DNA of 64,000 bases from Mesorhizobium sp. YC-39 (GTDB taxonomy: Bacteria; Pseudomonadota; Alphaproteobacteria; Rhizobiales; Rhizobiaceae), in contig NZ_JAOWPS010000006.1 of NCBI RefSeq assembly GCF_025753795.1, positions 124,001 through 188,000 on the forward strand. Direction: 5' to 3'. How positions within the stretch are numbered: position 1 is the first letter of the stretch; every line of letters starts with the position of its first letter. Below are positions 17,348 through 26,618 of the stretch, one piece after another. Under the pieces are notes generated by a model. That model made no database searches. It was not told where the DNA came from and saw only the letters and a list, made by a program, of their open reading frames with translations. The position numbers were made by a program, and so were the translations under genes.

Positions 17348-18088
17348 GTGATTCTCAATAGATTTATCGGTTGGAACAGGAACGCAGCAGCATGGCTCGA
17401 ACACCACTTTCCCCGAGTTTTCGGCGCGCCGTCTTATAAGGCGGAGCTGGAGCGTCGTATCGCTGAGGACGTTGCGCGCCTGAAGCCGTCAGCGATCCTC
17501 GAGGTCGGCGGCATTGATCGGCCGCTTATGGAGCGGAGTGCGGATTTCACCTATATCGGTCTCGACATCGAGGAGAAGCCGGACTGCTATCGCATCTACG
17601 ATCAGTTTGTCGTCCAGTCGATCGAGCGACCGGTTGACGTCGAAGCGGACATGCTCATTTCGATCACATTGATGGAGCATGTGCCTGACAACAAGGCGGC
17701 GGCGCGCTCCATGTTCCTGGCGCTGCGGCCAGGTGGTGTGATGCACCACTATATCCCGTCGAAGTGGCATCCCTATTCGGTGGCATTGCGGATCGTCGGA
17801 CCGGTCATGCAAAAATGGTTGATCCCATACCTCAGGCCTGAGGCGGTCGGCGTTACCGGCTATCCGGCCTTTTTCGACCATTGCTCCCCCGCGGATATGA
17901 CAAAGCTGTTTCGCCGTCAGGGATTCGAGCAGGTAGACGCCAAGTCGTTTTACCGTGCCAGCGACTATTTTGCTTTCTTCCTGCCGGCCTATCTTTCCGT
18001 CGCTCTGTTCGAAAACCTCTGCGCAGCCCTGAACTGGCGCATCTTCTGTTCCGGCTTCGTCATCAGCGCTACAAAACCCACGCAATAG
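17348..18088 (+). CDS. Class I SAM-dependent methyltransferase
   Basis: Start taken at GTG 17348 because AGGAAGAAG lies just upstream; in-frame GTG 17294 and ATG 17303 would add 15-18 residues. The Rossmann strand is AILEVGGIDRPL, followed by TYIGLDIEEKPD, then the SITLMEHVPDNKAAARSMF helix and LRPGGVMHHYIPS, the classic order for Methyltransf_11/23 proteins. The C-terminal third is hydrophobic (YFAFFLPAYLSVALFENL), suggesting membrane association. Probably modifies a lipid-linked sugar; substrate unknown. Confidence 0.8.
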   Translation: MILNRFIGWNRNAAAWLEHHFPRVFGAPSYKAELERRIAEDVARLKPSAILEVGGIDRPLMERSADFTYIGLDIEEKPDCYRIYDQFVVQSIERPVDVEADMLISITLMEHVPDNKAAARSMFLALRPGGVMHHYIPSKWHPYSVALRIVGPVMQKWLIPYLRPEAVGVTGYPAFFDHCSPADMTKLFRRQGFEQVDAKSFYRASDYFAFFLPAYLSVALFENLCAALNWRIFCSGFVISATKPTQ

Positions 18089-18101
18089 CAAAAACGGAAC
18101 C

Positions 18102-19178
18102 ATGCGACTTTTTCAGAATTCTGGGATTGCCCCAAGCTATCGACCCCGACTTGCCGGTCTCGTCGCGGGGATCAGCGGTTTCGAGCAGCAGAAGGACGTA
18201 TTTCTGAATGATCGTTACGGCGCGGCGCATATTCTCTTGCCGGTACTCGGTCGGCATCCCGAAACGTTCTTTACGAACGGTGACGACGAATCGGTGCAGC
18301 GAGCGTGGGCTCGCGAAAACGGGCTTGGCGAGGAAACGCCGCTGGCCGATATCCTTCTTGCCCAGATCGAGCATCACAAGACGGACATCTTCTACAATCT
18401 CGACCCGTTTCGTTACGACGCTGCTTTTGTCCGCCGCTTGCCTGGGCACGTGAAACGAAAGATTGCCTGGCGTGCCGCGCCGGGCAAGATTGACTTTTCC
18501 GGCTACGACCTCGTGCTTTGTAATTTTCCGTCCATGAGAAAGCTTTGGGAAGAACAGGGCGCCAAGACGGCTCACTTCTTCCCCGCTCACGATCCGGAAC
18601 TTAATAGCGTGGCTGCGAATCGGAACAGGGACATCGATGTCCTTTTCTTCGGCGGCTACAGTCGCCATCATCAGCGGCGGCGAGAGATATTGGAAGCGGT
18701 TGCACGTCTTGCTGGCCGCCACCGCGTTGTTTTCCATTTGGATCTGTCACGCTACACGCCGCTCGCCGAGACGCCGCTTGGCTGGTTCGGTCCTCTGAAA
18801 GCGGTTCGCCGACCGCCTGCGATCCGCAAGGTCAGCGCGCCTCCCGTGTTCGGTCGCGCCATGTACGCGCAGCTTGGAAGAGCCAAAGTCGTCGTCAATG
18901 CCTCGATCGATATGGCCGGCCCGGACCGCGGCAACATGCGCTGTTTCGAAACCATGGGCGCCGGAGCCCTGCTGGTTTCAGACACGGGCATCTACCCTTC
19001 ACCGATGCGCGACGGGCAAACCATGGCCATCTATGAGCAGCCGCAGGACGCATCGGAAAGAATCGAACGGCAATTGAATGATGGAAGTTGGGACGTGATC
19101 GGCTGGGCCGGGCATCACGCAATTCGCGAAGAGTACAGCAAGAAACGACAATTTGAGCGGTTTCTGGAACTGGTGTAG
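18102..19178 (+). CDS. Glycosyltransferase, GT-B fold (CgeB/Glyco_trans_1 type)
   Basis: Protein of 358 residues, 13 bp after the methyltransferase. The N-terminal half is poorly conserved; the C-terminal half has the GT-B donor-site pattern: DIDVLFFGGYSRHHQRRREI, a central KVVVNASIDM strand, and RCFETMGAGALLVSDTG, followed by a C-terminal ASERIERQLND helix. This is the organisation of CgeB-like and Glyco_trans_1_2 proteins. It likely adds one sugar of the repeat unit from the cytoplasmic side. Confidence 0.82.
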   Translation: MRLFQNSGIAPSYRPRLAGLVAGISGFEQQKDVFLNDRYGAAHILLPVLGRHPETFFTNGDDESVQRAWARENGLGEETPLADILLAQIEHHKTDIFYNLDPFRYDAAFVRRLPGHVKRKIAWRAAPGKIDFSGYDLVLCNFPSMRKLWEEQGAKTAHFFPAHDPELNSVAANRNRDIDVLFFGGYSRHHQRRREILEAVARLAGRHRVVFHLDLSRYTPLAETPLGWFGPLKAVRRPPAIRKVSAPPVFGRAMYAQLGRAKVVVNASIDMAGPDRGNMRCFETMGAGALLVSDTGIYPSPMRDGQTMAIYEQPQDASERIERQLNDGSWDVIGWAGHHAIREEYSKKRQFERFLELV

Positions 19179-19369
19179 GGGCGCTTCGCTCGTGGTACCT
19201 CGCAGAATCGGGTAAGGCCATCGCCAGCAGATATGCTTGGCGCATCTGACACGCGATGTTGCCTTTGCCATGAGCGTAACGATAACCACCAAAGCGGTAA
19301 AGCGATGGAACGGGGTCTCGGAGCTATTTGGGTGCCCAGACGAATTGCGATCTAGCCACGACTTGCAAG

Positions 19370-19570
19370 GCGTGATCAGGCGCGCCCGAAACCAGCTACT
19401 GACCTTTGCTCATTCCCGGTCGAGGTCGACGCGACCAACAATGGAACACAGCCTGCGTCTCGCCATCGTCCAGCGTAAAGTCAACAACGACTATCGCGCA
19501 ATTGGGCAAGGCCGAGGCCGCCGAGCGCACAACTGTCGCAAGTCCCATTCTAGACCGTCCTGAACCGGTT
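19370..19570 (+). pseudogene. Remnant of an IS66-like transposase C-terminus
   Basis: No intact gene lies between 19179 and 19693. Within it, broken frames spell the C-terminal signature of IS66-type transposases: NQLLTFAH in one frame, VDATNN in the next (from about 19425), EHSLRLAIVQRKVNNDYRA back in the first (19444-19500), and GKAEAAERTTVAS in a third (about 19505-19543). The TNN...E..LR...RKV order is the family hallmark. At least two frameshifts separate the pieces, so it is dead. The rest of the gap shows nothing recognisable. Confidence 0.6.
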
Positions 19571-19693
19571 CGCCTGATCGCGGTGAATGGCCTATACCGC
19601 GTGGTAATTGCGCCCAGACTGGCTTTTATCTTGCCCGAATAATCGACAGCCTCTATACCACCCCGATGGGCGTATCGGCCTTGAGGCGGACAA

Positions 19694-21100
19694 TTGAAGC
19701 ACCTAGAGACGGGGAATATCAGCTATCAGAGATTGATGGCTTTGTTCTGGATAACTGTCTATGTCCTCTTTTTTATGCACGCCTATATCACCTGGGGTTC
19801 AGTAACATTTTACTATTTCGGCCTGTGGTATAATTACGATATCGACAAGGCGCTGCTCGCTTACGGTATCATAGCCCTATTCGGGTGCATCCTGCCGATA
19901 TCGATCAATAGATATTCCGAGTTCGCGTGCTGGATAATTTATCTGATCATTTTTATTCCGGCAATACTTTGTGTATCACTTCAAGGGTACACTTCGTTTA
20001 GTGATGTAACATTGATGCTGGCGTTGGCAGTATCATTTATGGCTATGGTATACATACCAAGGGTGCTTACATTCCGACAATATTTTGTCATGCGTCGCTT
20101 TCAGACCGAGTGGTTCCTTTTTTTCTTTATCGGCATCTATTTCGCTGCGATCGCGTACTATTTTTATGAGTTCCGGGGGATGCTGACCTTCTCCAATTTC
20201 GATGACATTTACACCCAGCGCGCGCTATTCGCTGCCGCGGCGCCAAGCGCGCTGGCCGCATATCTGACAGGCTGGCTGACGAATGCGATGAACCCCTACC
20301 TGATAGCGGTGGGCCTTTTCGACCGAACCCGGCGATGGGTGCTCCCCATAGCCATTGCGGGTCAGGTCCTCGTCTTCATGGCGTTCGCAGGCAAGGCGAT
20401 GCTGGTAATGTTGTTTGTGGTAGTCGGGTTCTACCTTTTTGCGCTCAAGGATGGTCGCATAATGGTTGCGCGTCTCGCTCTCGGCGCGGCAACGCTGGCT
20501 CTGACCGTTTCGGCACTCCTTGTCGCCACCGATTACCAACCAACCGGGTTGGCCTTGCAAGCGGTGGCCGTCATCTTCCTGAGAACTCTCGCCCTGCAGG
20601 GGGCAATGGTGGGTGTTTACGCGGACGTGTTTTCCGACAGCCCTCTCACCTACTGGTCGCACGCCAACATCATCAACCTATTCATCGAGTATCCCTACAA
20701 GGCGCCATTGGGTGTTGTCGTCGGCATGCGGGTTGCCGGAGGCGACGGGTTCAACGCGAATTCGAGCTTCTGGGCAAGCGACGGAGTGGCGGCTTACGGC
20801 ATGACTGGCGTCATTATTGTCGGGATTGTTTTCGGCGTCCTGCTTAGCTTGGCGAATAAACTTGTCACGCCCGAGCGTCTTCCATTCGCGGCAACGATGT
20901 CGATTCCGTTTCTGATGGCAGTCGCGAATGTCCCGCTGCTCACCGGCCTCGTTACCGGCGGCGGATTCTTTTTGGTCGTGATGATTGCGTACGGCATGCC
21001 GAATCCCAAAATGCGCAGAGTGGGGCGGTCCAGTCGATCGATTGGATCATTCTCCCCGCGACCAGCCGCTGCTCAACTGAAACAGCGTATCGCCAGGTAG
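19694..21100 (+). CDS. Wzy-like oligosaccharide repeat-unit polymerase
   Basis: Protein of 468 residues from a TTG start with GAGG about seven bases upstream; ATG 19736 is an alternative. It has roughly 11-12 membrane segments, a large periplasmic loop around residues 160-200 (YEFRGMLTFSNFDDIYTQRA), and a second around 310-370 (LTYWSHANIINLFIEYPYKA then GDGFNANSSFWASDGVAAYG). No conserved family motif is strong, as is normal for Wzy proteins. Location after Wzx and glycosyltransferases supports polymerase. The 5' half is clearly AT-richer than neighbours, a usual sign of horizontal acquisition for wzy genes. Confidence 0.75.
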   Translation: MKHLETGNISYQRLMALFWITVYVLFFMHAYITWGSVTFYYFGLWYNYDIDKALLAYGIIALFGCILPISINRYSEFACWIIYLIIFIPAILCVSLQGYTSFSDVTLMLALAVSFMAMVYIPRVLTFRQYFVMRRFQTEWFLFFFIGIYFAAIAYYFYEFRGMLTFSNFDDIYTQRALFAAAAPSALAAYLTGWLTNAMNPYLIAVGLFDRTRRWVLPIAIAGQVLVFMAFAGKAMLVMLFVVVGFYLFALKDGRIMVARLALGAATLALTVSALLVATDYQPTGLALQAVAVIFLRTLALQGAMVGVYADVFSDSPLTYWSHANIINLFIEYPYKAPLGVVVGMRVAGGDGFNANSSFWASDGVAAYGMTGVIIVGIVFGVLLSLANKLVTPERLPFAATMSIPFLMAVANVPLLTGLVTGGGFFLVVMIAYGMPNPKMRRVGRSSRSIGSFSPRPAAAQLKQRIAR

Positions 21101-21175
21101 CAGCTTGTTGTCGAACTTGCGTTGATAATCGGCGAGCTATCGCAGGCCTTTTTGTGCTGCGCCAGGATCGAGCTG

Positions 21176-22990
21176 TCACCGACTCCCAACCCACGCCCCG
21201 TCCCGCCATCGCCACTCGCGGAGCCCATTCGCTGCCGGAACAAGGTTCTGGATGCGGGCCCCTGGAAAGCCGCGAAATGTCGGTTTGGCCGTCCCTGCCG
21301 AAGTGGAGACGGCCAGCGTGGTGGAGTTCTCCCAGTGGACATTCGTCAGGGATCCGACAAAATCCCGCGTGTCCATCGTGGTGCCGACCCTTTGGCCGAC
21401 GATGGTAAGGCCATCGACGATCATCGTGCCGGCGCTAAAACAGCGGAAGGCGCTGTGCCCTGCGGTTCCGCCACCCGACAGCACTAGCCGCATGTCCTGG
21501 ATCGTCATCCGCCCCCCGAACTGGTACGCTTGGAACGGCGTCCCGCGTGCGGTGCACGTGACATTGCTGAAGTTCCAGTTTCCAGCCGGCGTGGGCGAGG
21601 CTGAAACCTCTACTGCGGTAAGGTATCGTGTGGCGAAATCGCAGTCCGAGATGCGGACATCGTTTACATAAAGAATCTCATCGTTATGCGAATACAACGC
21701 CCGCGCCCTCTCGCCGGCATTGACTCGCGCTCCGGTAATTGTCGCACCGCCCACGTTGGCGGCCGATCCTTGCAACCAGATGCCTGTCTTGGACGCCCCG
21801 GTACATTCGACGCCCTCGGCGCGGACATTGGCCCCGGTGCCACGGATGCCGAGGTAGAGATCGGTGACGTTGTCGCTGAACGCCCCGCCGGAAATCATCA
21901 CGTCGCGGACGCTGTTGATTGATATCCCGGCCTTGGGCAGCGTCGCGTCGGCGGTACTGGTCTGACCGCGCACCGTTGCGTTCGTGATAACCAGGCCGGA
22001 GCCGTTGACTGCATAGATACCGTTGTCGCGCGGCGAAGTCAGGACGGGATCCGTGATCAGTATGTTGCGGTTGTTGGCGCCATAGACCATCAGGGCGTAG
22101 CAGCCGGTGTCGTTTCGCCCCCCCATCAGCCCCGCATTGTGGACCACGGCGCCACGGATCTCGCTGTCGTGGACATTGCTGTAGAAAATTACGCCTTCCT
22201 TGATGTGCGTGGCTTCAGCGTAGAAGCCGGTCACGATCGCATCGCGGACGATCGCCCGGTCAGCGTCGGCCGGCTTCGACGACTTACTATTGATGGCGAT
22301 GACGGCGGCGTTGGTGCCGAGCTTGGCGGGGGCCAGTGAGTTGCCCGGCCGTGAGATGCCCCGCAGCCCGTTGACGCGTATGTGTTGGATCTCAAGATTC
22401 GAAGGACTTTCATTGTATACGAGGATCCACCATGGCGCCTTGAAGTTCTGGAGTTCGACGGTGTCCAGCGTAAAGGTGTCGATGCCCCTCGTCGCGGTCG
22501 CGCTCAGGGCGAACTTCATGAATGCGCCGTTGTTGTAACCGGTCGCCAGGCCATTACCGACAACCGTCAGATCGGCGATAGTGACCTTGGAGACGTCTAT
22601 TGCGGTGAAGACATAGGAGATCTGGTCCGATCCGGTGACGTTAATGACCGAGCCATTGCCATCGATGGTGCAGTTGGCCGGGATCGAAATTCCATAGTGC
22701 CCCAAGGCCTTCAGGTCGGCAGAGGACCAGTTGTAGATCCCGCGGCGGAACATCAGGGTTCCGCCTCCCATGGATTTTATCCGGGCCAGGGCGCGGATGC
22801 AGGCGGCGACGTCCGTCCCATCGTCGCCCAGAACGACAAGGCCGTCGGGGCGCCTCGTGTTTCTGGGTCGGAGGTGCCCGACGACGGGCGAGGCGGTCGA
22901 TCCGGCGGCGAAGGCAGTCGCAGCCCCAAGTGCCAAGCTTCCTGTCAGCAGACGGCGGCGGGTCAGGGAGAACTTTTCATCAGTCATCAA
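21176..22990 (-). CDS. Tat-exported right-handed beta-helix protein (pectate-lyase-like)
   Basis: Protein of 604 residues on the strand opposite to its neighbours. The N-terminus has a twin-arginine signal (LTRRRLLTGSLALGAATAFA). The mature part has a pectate-lyase-superfamily start (LGDDGTDVAACIRALARIKS, GGGTLMFRRGIYNW) and then repeated short beta-strand turns, for example TIDGNGSVINV, VTIADLTVVGN and NGIYAVNGSGLVITNATVRG. Such parallel beta-helix enzymes cleave polysaccharides in the periplasm or outside the cell. Being inside the locus, it probably trims or releases the polymer made here. Catalytic residues cannot be named. Confidence 0.82.
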   Translation of the reverse strand: MMTDEKFSLTRRRLLTGSLALGAATAFAAGSTASPVVGHLRPRNTRRPDGLVVLGDDGTDVAACIRALARIKSMGGGTLMFRRGIYNWSSADLKALGHYGISIPANCTIDGNGSVINVTGSDQISYVFTAIDVSKVTIADLTVVGNGLATGYNNGAFMKFALSATATRGIDTFTLDTVELQNFKAPWWILVYNESPSNLEIQHIRVNGLRGISRPGNSLAPAKLGTNAAVIAINSKSSKPADADRAIVRDAIVTGFYAEATHIKEGVIFYSNVHDSEIRGAVVHNAGLMGGRNDTGCYALMVYGANNRNILITDPVLTSPRDNGIYAVNGSGLVITNATVRGQTSTADATLPKAGISINSVRDVMISGGAFSDNVTDLYLGIRGTGANVRAEGVECTGASKTGIWLQGSAANVGGATITGARVNAGERARALYSHNDEILYVNDVRISDCDFATRYLTAVEVSASPTPAGNWNFSNVTCTARGTPFQAYQFGGRMTIQDMRLVLSGGGTAGHSAFRCFSAGTMIVDGLTIVGQRVGTTMDTRDFVGSLTNVHWENSTTLAVSTSAGTAKPTFRGFPGARIQNLVPAANGLREWRWRDGAWVGSR

Positions 22991-23530
22991 TTTGGGCGTC
23001 TCCCGTCGCGACGGTCATGTCGAATGCTTCCACTCGATCGGAAGTCCAGGCCTGCGCTCCAGATCATCCAATCCTCCCAAAGATGGGCATCGCCATCGAG
23101 AAACCGAGATTGCGGCGAGGAGAAGGCCAAAGAGTTGCCGCCATTCCTCCGGAAAGGACGTTGACGCGATCCGGCGTTCCGGATTTCCAGGCACCGATCG
23201 GTCGCGGATTGGTATTGTTTTGAAAACATGATGCTCGGTATCCAGGGTCGCCAACGAGTGAGTCTCGCGAGAACGAAATTCGTGCGGTTCGAATTCTCAT
23301 GAACTTGACGAGTCTGGAAACGGTGGCTTAGCTGGACGTCTCGAACAACCTCCTGACTGAAGCGTGATCGACGCGCTGCTGCAAAGTGATAGAGGGCAGT
23401 CCTTCTCACCGAGGCTGCAAATTATCCACCTGGAACGGTAGACGTGTGAAGCGCGCACGACTATGACCGAAGCGCGGTCGCACTCGTCAAGCTCAGCCTT
23501 GGCGGCTGTCGTGGGCAATCTGACAAATCT
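22991..23530. other. Intergenic region, no intact gene recognised
   Basis: About 540 bp between the beta-helix gene and the acetyltransferase remnant. Short open frames on both strands show no family pattern. The right part (about 23450-23530) may be decayed sequence of the acetyltransferase. The left part should contain the promoter for the beta-helix gene. Confidence 0.45.
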
Positions 23531-23635
23531 GGCGGGGAGATCGAGATCGTCGTGACCAGGAACGTGCCGCCTTATGCAGTTGTTGTCGGAAATCCGGCGC
23601 GGATGATACGGCAGATGGTTTCTTCCCATGCCTGA
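23531..23635 (+). pseudogene. C-terminal remnant of a hexapeptide-repeat acetyltransferase
   Basis: The frame ending at TGA 23633-23635 reads EIVVTRNVPPYAVVVGNPAR followed by MIRQ. This is the near-invariant C-terminal end of LbH (left-handed beta-helix) O-acetyltransferases of the VatB/NodL type. The hexapeptide coils that should precede it are missing, and sequence upstream of 23531 does not fit the fold. The remnant's last codons overlap the start of the methyltransferase (ATGCCTGA), so the original gene pair was translationally coupled. Confidence 0.72.
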
Positions 23636-24467
23636 AATGGCCACGAGCTGGGAGGACGCTGTCCGCTGGTGCATGAGCGAGCCTTCGATGAAGGAACTCG
23701 CCCGTGCCGCCTATTTCGATGATCCGGTCGTGGCGGCACAGCGCTATCACCAAAGCGCGGAGTTCGGTGCAGTTCGCAGCATGATCCCGCGCAAGGCCGG
23801 CCGTGCTCTCGATCTTGGCGCCGGCAACGGCATCCTTTCCTACGCCCTGGCGCGCGAGGGCTGGTCCGTAACCGCTGTTGAACCCGATCCGAGCGCGCTC
23901 GTCGGTGCGGCAGCAATCCGTACGCTTGCCGAAAGGACGGGCACGCCCATCGATGTGGTCGAAGCCTTCGGTGAAGCGATCCCTCTATCGGCGGCGGGTT
24001 ACGATTTGGTCGTCGCGCGGCAGGTGCTTCACCATGCCCATGACCTTCCGGCTTTCTGCCGCGAAATGGCTCGCCTCTCTCGCGACGGGGCGACGCTTCT
24101 ATCGCTGCGTGACCATGTGATCTCCGGACCACAGCAACTCGAACCTTTTCTGCGCGCTCATCCGCTCCATCACCTCTATGGCGGAGAGAACGCCTTCACG
24201 CTGGCGGCCTACCGCGCCGCGATCCAGGAGGCAGGGCTGACAATCGATCGCGAGTTGAACTCGTTCCAGTCCGTCGTGAACTATGACCCAATGACTGAAT
24301 CTGAGATTCGTGAGAGGCTGGCCAATCTCTTTGGTCCGTTGTCCGGACCTGTTGGCCTGGTTCTTTCGCCTGTGCCTTTCAATGTCATTGCCAGCGCCGC
24401 CGCGGCGCTTGACCGCAGGCCCGGGCGCCTGGTCTCTTTCCTTTGCCACAAGCGCGGGAAGGACTGA
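23628..24467 (+). CDS. Class I SAM-dependent methyltransferase
   Basis: Protein of 279 residues. Motif I is ALDLGAGNGILSYALAREGW (about residues 64-83), motif II VTAVEPDPSALVG, motif IV GYDLVVARQVLHHAHDLPAF, followed by LSRDGATLLSLRDHV. This is a standard Methyltransf_11/25 layout with a C-terminal extension of about 90 residues. It begins inside the stop region of the acetyltransferase remnant and is followed 4 bp later by an SDR gene, so it heads the coupled run up to 28.9 kb. Probably methylates a sugar; substrate unknown. Confidence 0.83.
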   Translation: MPEMATSWEDAVRWCMSEPSMKELARAAYFDDPVVAAQRYHQSAEFGAVRSMIPRKAGRALDLGAGNGILSYALAREGWSVTAVEPDPSALVGAAAIRTLAERTGTPIDVVEAFGEAIPLSAAGYDLVVARQVLHHAHDLPAFCREMARLSRDGATLLSLRDHVISGPQQLEPFLRAHPLHHLYGGENAFTLAAYRAAIQEAGLTIDRELNSFQSVVNYDPMTESEIRERLANLFGPLSGPVGLVLSPVPFNVIASAAAALDRRPGRLVSFLCHKRGKD

Positions 24468-24471
24468 TTTC

Positions 24472-25446
24472 TTGGCGCAATCAAAGGAAGCAAAGCTTGT
24501 CTGGGTGACTGGCGCCGGCGGCTTTATCGGCCGGCATCTCGCTCGTTTCCTTGCCCAGGGAGGCTGCCATGTCATCGGTTTCGGTCGAAACGAAGCACCC
24601 GGGTTTGCCGTGGCGACCGGCGGCATATTCTTTTCCGGCGGAGTAACCGTCGAAACAATGGATGCGGCCCTGGCAGCGCATGGCCGCCCGGCAGCCGTGT
24701 ATCATTTGGCGGGCGGCGCGACGGTTGGCCAGTCGATTGCCGATCCCCTGAAGGATTTTGAGCAAAGCGTCGTTTCCGCGGCTTGTGTCCTCGATTTCCT
24801 GCGCCGCCGCGCACCCGATGCACCTGTCGTTCTTGCATCGTCTGCTGCCGTCTATGGCGGTGGACATGTCGGTTCGATCAGGGTCGACGCCGCGCTCGAT
24901 CCCTATTCCCCCTATGGCTATCACAAACGCATGGTAGAGGAACTGGGCCGGTCATATTGTGCCGCTTACGGCCAGCCGATCTCGGTGGCCCGGCTCTTTT
25001 CGGTCTATGGCGAAGGGCTGCGCAAGCAACTGCTCTGGGATCTCTGCGGCCGGCTTGCGGCAGGCGAAACCAACATCGTCCTTGGTGGTATGGGGACGGA
25101 AATGCGGGATTGGCATCATGTCTCCGATGTCGTGCGGTTGATCCATCGCATTTTGCCCACCAGCGAACCGCGCTTCACGATCTACAATGGTGGAGCGGGC
25201 GCGCCCGCATCCGTCAGCACGATTGCCGGCATGGTCTTGGAGGCTTGGGGAGGGAGCCATCGCCTCTCGTTTTCCGGAAAATCCCGGCCGGGCGATCCCC
25301 TCAACCTGATTTCTGATCCGTCCGGCGTGCCGGAAGGACTTCAATTGCGGGTGCCGCTCAGCAAGGGCATTGCCGGCTATGTCAATTGGTATCGCGCCGA
25401 GGTTCTCACCGAGCCGGCCGGCCGTTTGCGACGCTCCGCGCCTTGA
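24472..25446 (+). CDS. NAD-dependent epimerase/dehydratase (extended SDR)
   Basis: Start taken at TTG 24472 with GGAAGGA upstream; the frame is open further but overlaps the methyltransferase. About 324 residues. NAD site VTGAGGFIGRHLARFLAQGG, YHLAGGATVG, LASSAAVYGG with the catalytic serine, and the YxxxK pair in SPYGYHKRMVEE. SVARLFSVYGEG and the MRDWHHVSDVVR motif are typical of sugar-nucleotide SDRs. It could be the 4-reductase that completes the Gmd product to GDP-rhamnose or a related sugar. That role comes from context. Confidence 0.82.
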   Translation: MAQSKEAKLVWVTGAGGFIGRHLARFLAQGGCHVIGFGRNEAPGFAVATGGIFFSGGVTVETMDAALAAHGRPAAVYHLAGGATVGQSIADPLKDFEQSVVSAACVLDFLRRRAPDAPVVLASSAAVYGGGHVGSIRVDAALDPYSPYGYHKRMVEELGRSYCAAYGQPISVARLFSVYGEGLRKQLLWDLCGRLAAGETNIVLGGMGTEMRDWHHVSDVVRLIHRILPTSEPRFTIYNGGAGAPASVSTIAGMVLEAWGGSHRLSFSGKSRPGDPLNLISDPSGVPEGLQLRVPLSKGIAGYVNWYRAEVLTEPAGRLRRSAP

Positions 25447-26618
25447 TCACCGTCGGCTTCACACTCATCGGTCGCGGGTCTTGGTCTGGTGGCGAATCCT
25501 ACCTGCGCAATATGTTGAGCGTCATCGCCTCCGAACTGCGTGGCAAGGTGCAGGCGAAGCTGTTTCTCACGCCTGAGCAGCATTCAAGCCTTGGTACGTC
25601 CTTCGATCATATGTTGGCTGCCCCCGCCATTTTCGATGAACGGGTGACAGGCGCCGGGCTTGGCAGGCGAGGGCTGATTGCCCTCGCCGGCGGCATTGAC
25701 CGCGCTTTCGCCGATCTTGTCGTTGCACAGCGTATCGACGTTGTATTTGAAGTTGCCCAGTGGTTCGGCAACCGGTTTCCGGTGCCGGTCGTTTCCTGGA
25801 TTCCAGATTTCCAGCACCGTCGACTGCCTCATCTCTTCCCGCGCAGTGCCTGGTGGCGCAGGGACCTCGGCTACCGCCTGCAGACATCAGGCAATCGCGC
25901 CATAATGCTCTCGAGCGGGGATGCGCTCGCGGATTGCGAGACATTCTATCCGGCCTCGCGCGGTAAGACCGCCATTGTGCGCTTCGCCATCGATCTCGAT
26001 CCAGGCCCCATCCTAGCGCGTGCCGATGAGGCGCGCCGGGCGCATGGGTTGTCCGAGCGCTTCTTCTTTCTTCCCAATCAGTTCTGGGTCCACAAGAACC
26101 ATAGGCTGGTGGTCGAGGCGTTGAGGCATATAAGCCAAATCGGAGCGCTGGCGACCTTGCCGCCAATAATACTCTCTGGGCGCACCACGGATCCGCGCGA
26201 TCCGACATTTTTCAAGCGCCTTGTGGATCGTGCCGAAATGGATGGACTTGGAAGCCATTTTCGACACCTCGGACTAATTCCCTATGACGACGTTCTCGCC
26301 CTGATCGGCGCTGCGGACTATCTCCTCAACCCGTCTCACTTCGAGGGGTGGTCGACCACGGTTGAAGAGGCGAAATCACTGGGCACGCCGATGTTGCTAT
26401 CCGACATTCCGCTGCATCGCGAGCAAGCGCCGGACGCCCTCTTCTTCGCACCGGACAGCGCGGAATCGCTGGCGCACCATCTCATGGAAGTCGGGCGGCG
26501 CTCACGCCCTGTCCGCGAGAATGTCGCCGTGCTGCAGGCTCGGCAACAAAAGCGCCGCCGAGACTACGCGGCAGCGCTCCTTGCAATGTTTGAAAATGTC
26601 AGAAGTATCACCCAATGA
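25443..26618 (+). CDS. Glycosyltransferase family 4
   Basis: Start taken at TTG 25443, whose TTGA overlaps the SDR stop; the longer frame from 25386 would lie inside the SDR gene. About 391 residues. GT-B features: an N-terminal GRGSWSGGESYLRNMLSV glycine-rich loop, WIPDFQHRRLPHLFPR in the middle, FFLPNQFWVHKNHRLVVEAL and the donor-site NPSHFEGWSTTVEEAKSLG (E-x7-E). The next gene overlaps by 4 bp. Its place directly before the GDP-mannose enzyme makes mannose or a GDP-deoxy sugar a plausible donor, by inference only. Confidence 0.88.
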   Translation: MITVGFTLIGRGSWSGGESYLRNMLSVIASELRGKVQAKLFLTPEQHSSLGTSFDHMLAAPAIFDERVTGAGLGRRGLIALAGGIDRAFADLVVAQRIDVVFEVAQWFGNRFPVPVVSWIPDFQHRRLPHLFPRSAWWRRDLGYRLQTSGNRAIMLSSGDALADCETFYPASRGKTAIVRFAIDLDPGPILARADEARRAHGLSERFFFLPNQFWVHKNHRLVVEALRHISQIGALATLPPIILSGRTTDPRDPTFFKRLVDRAEMDGLGSHFRHLGLIPYDDVLALIGAADYLLNPSHFEGWSTTVEEAKSLGTPMLLSDIPLHREQAPDALFFAPDSAESLAHHLMEVGRRSRPVRENVAVLQARQQKRRRDYAAALLAMFENVRSITQ

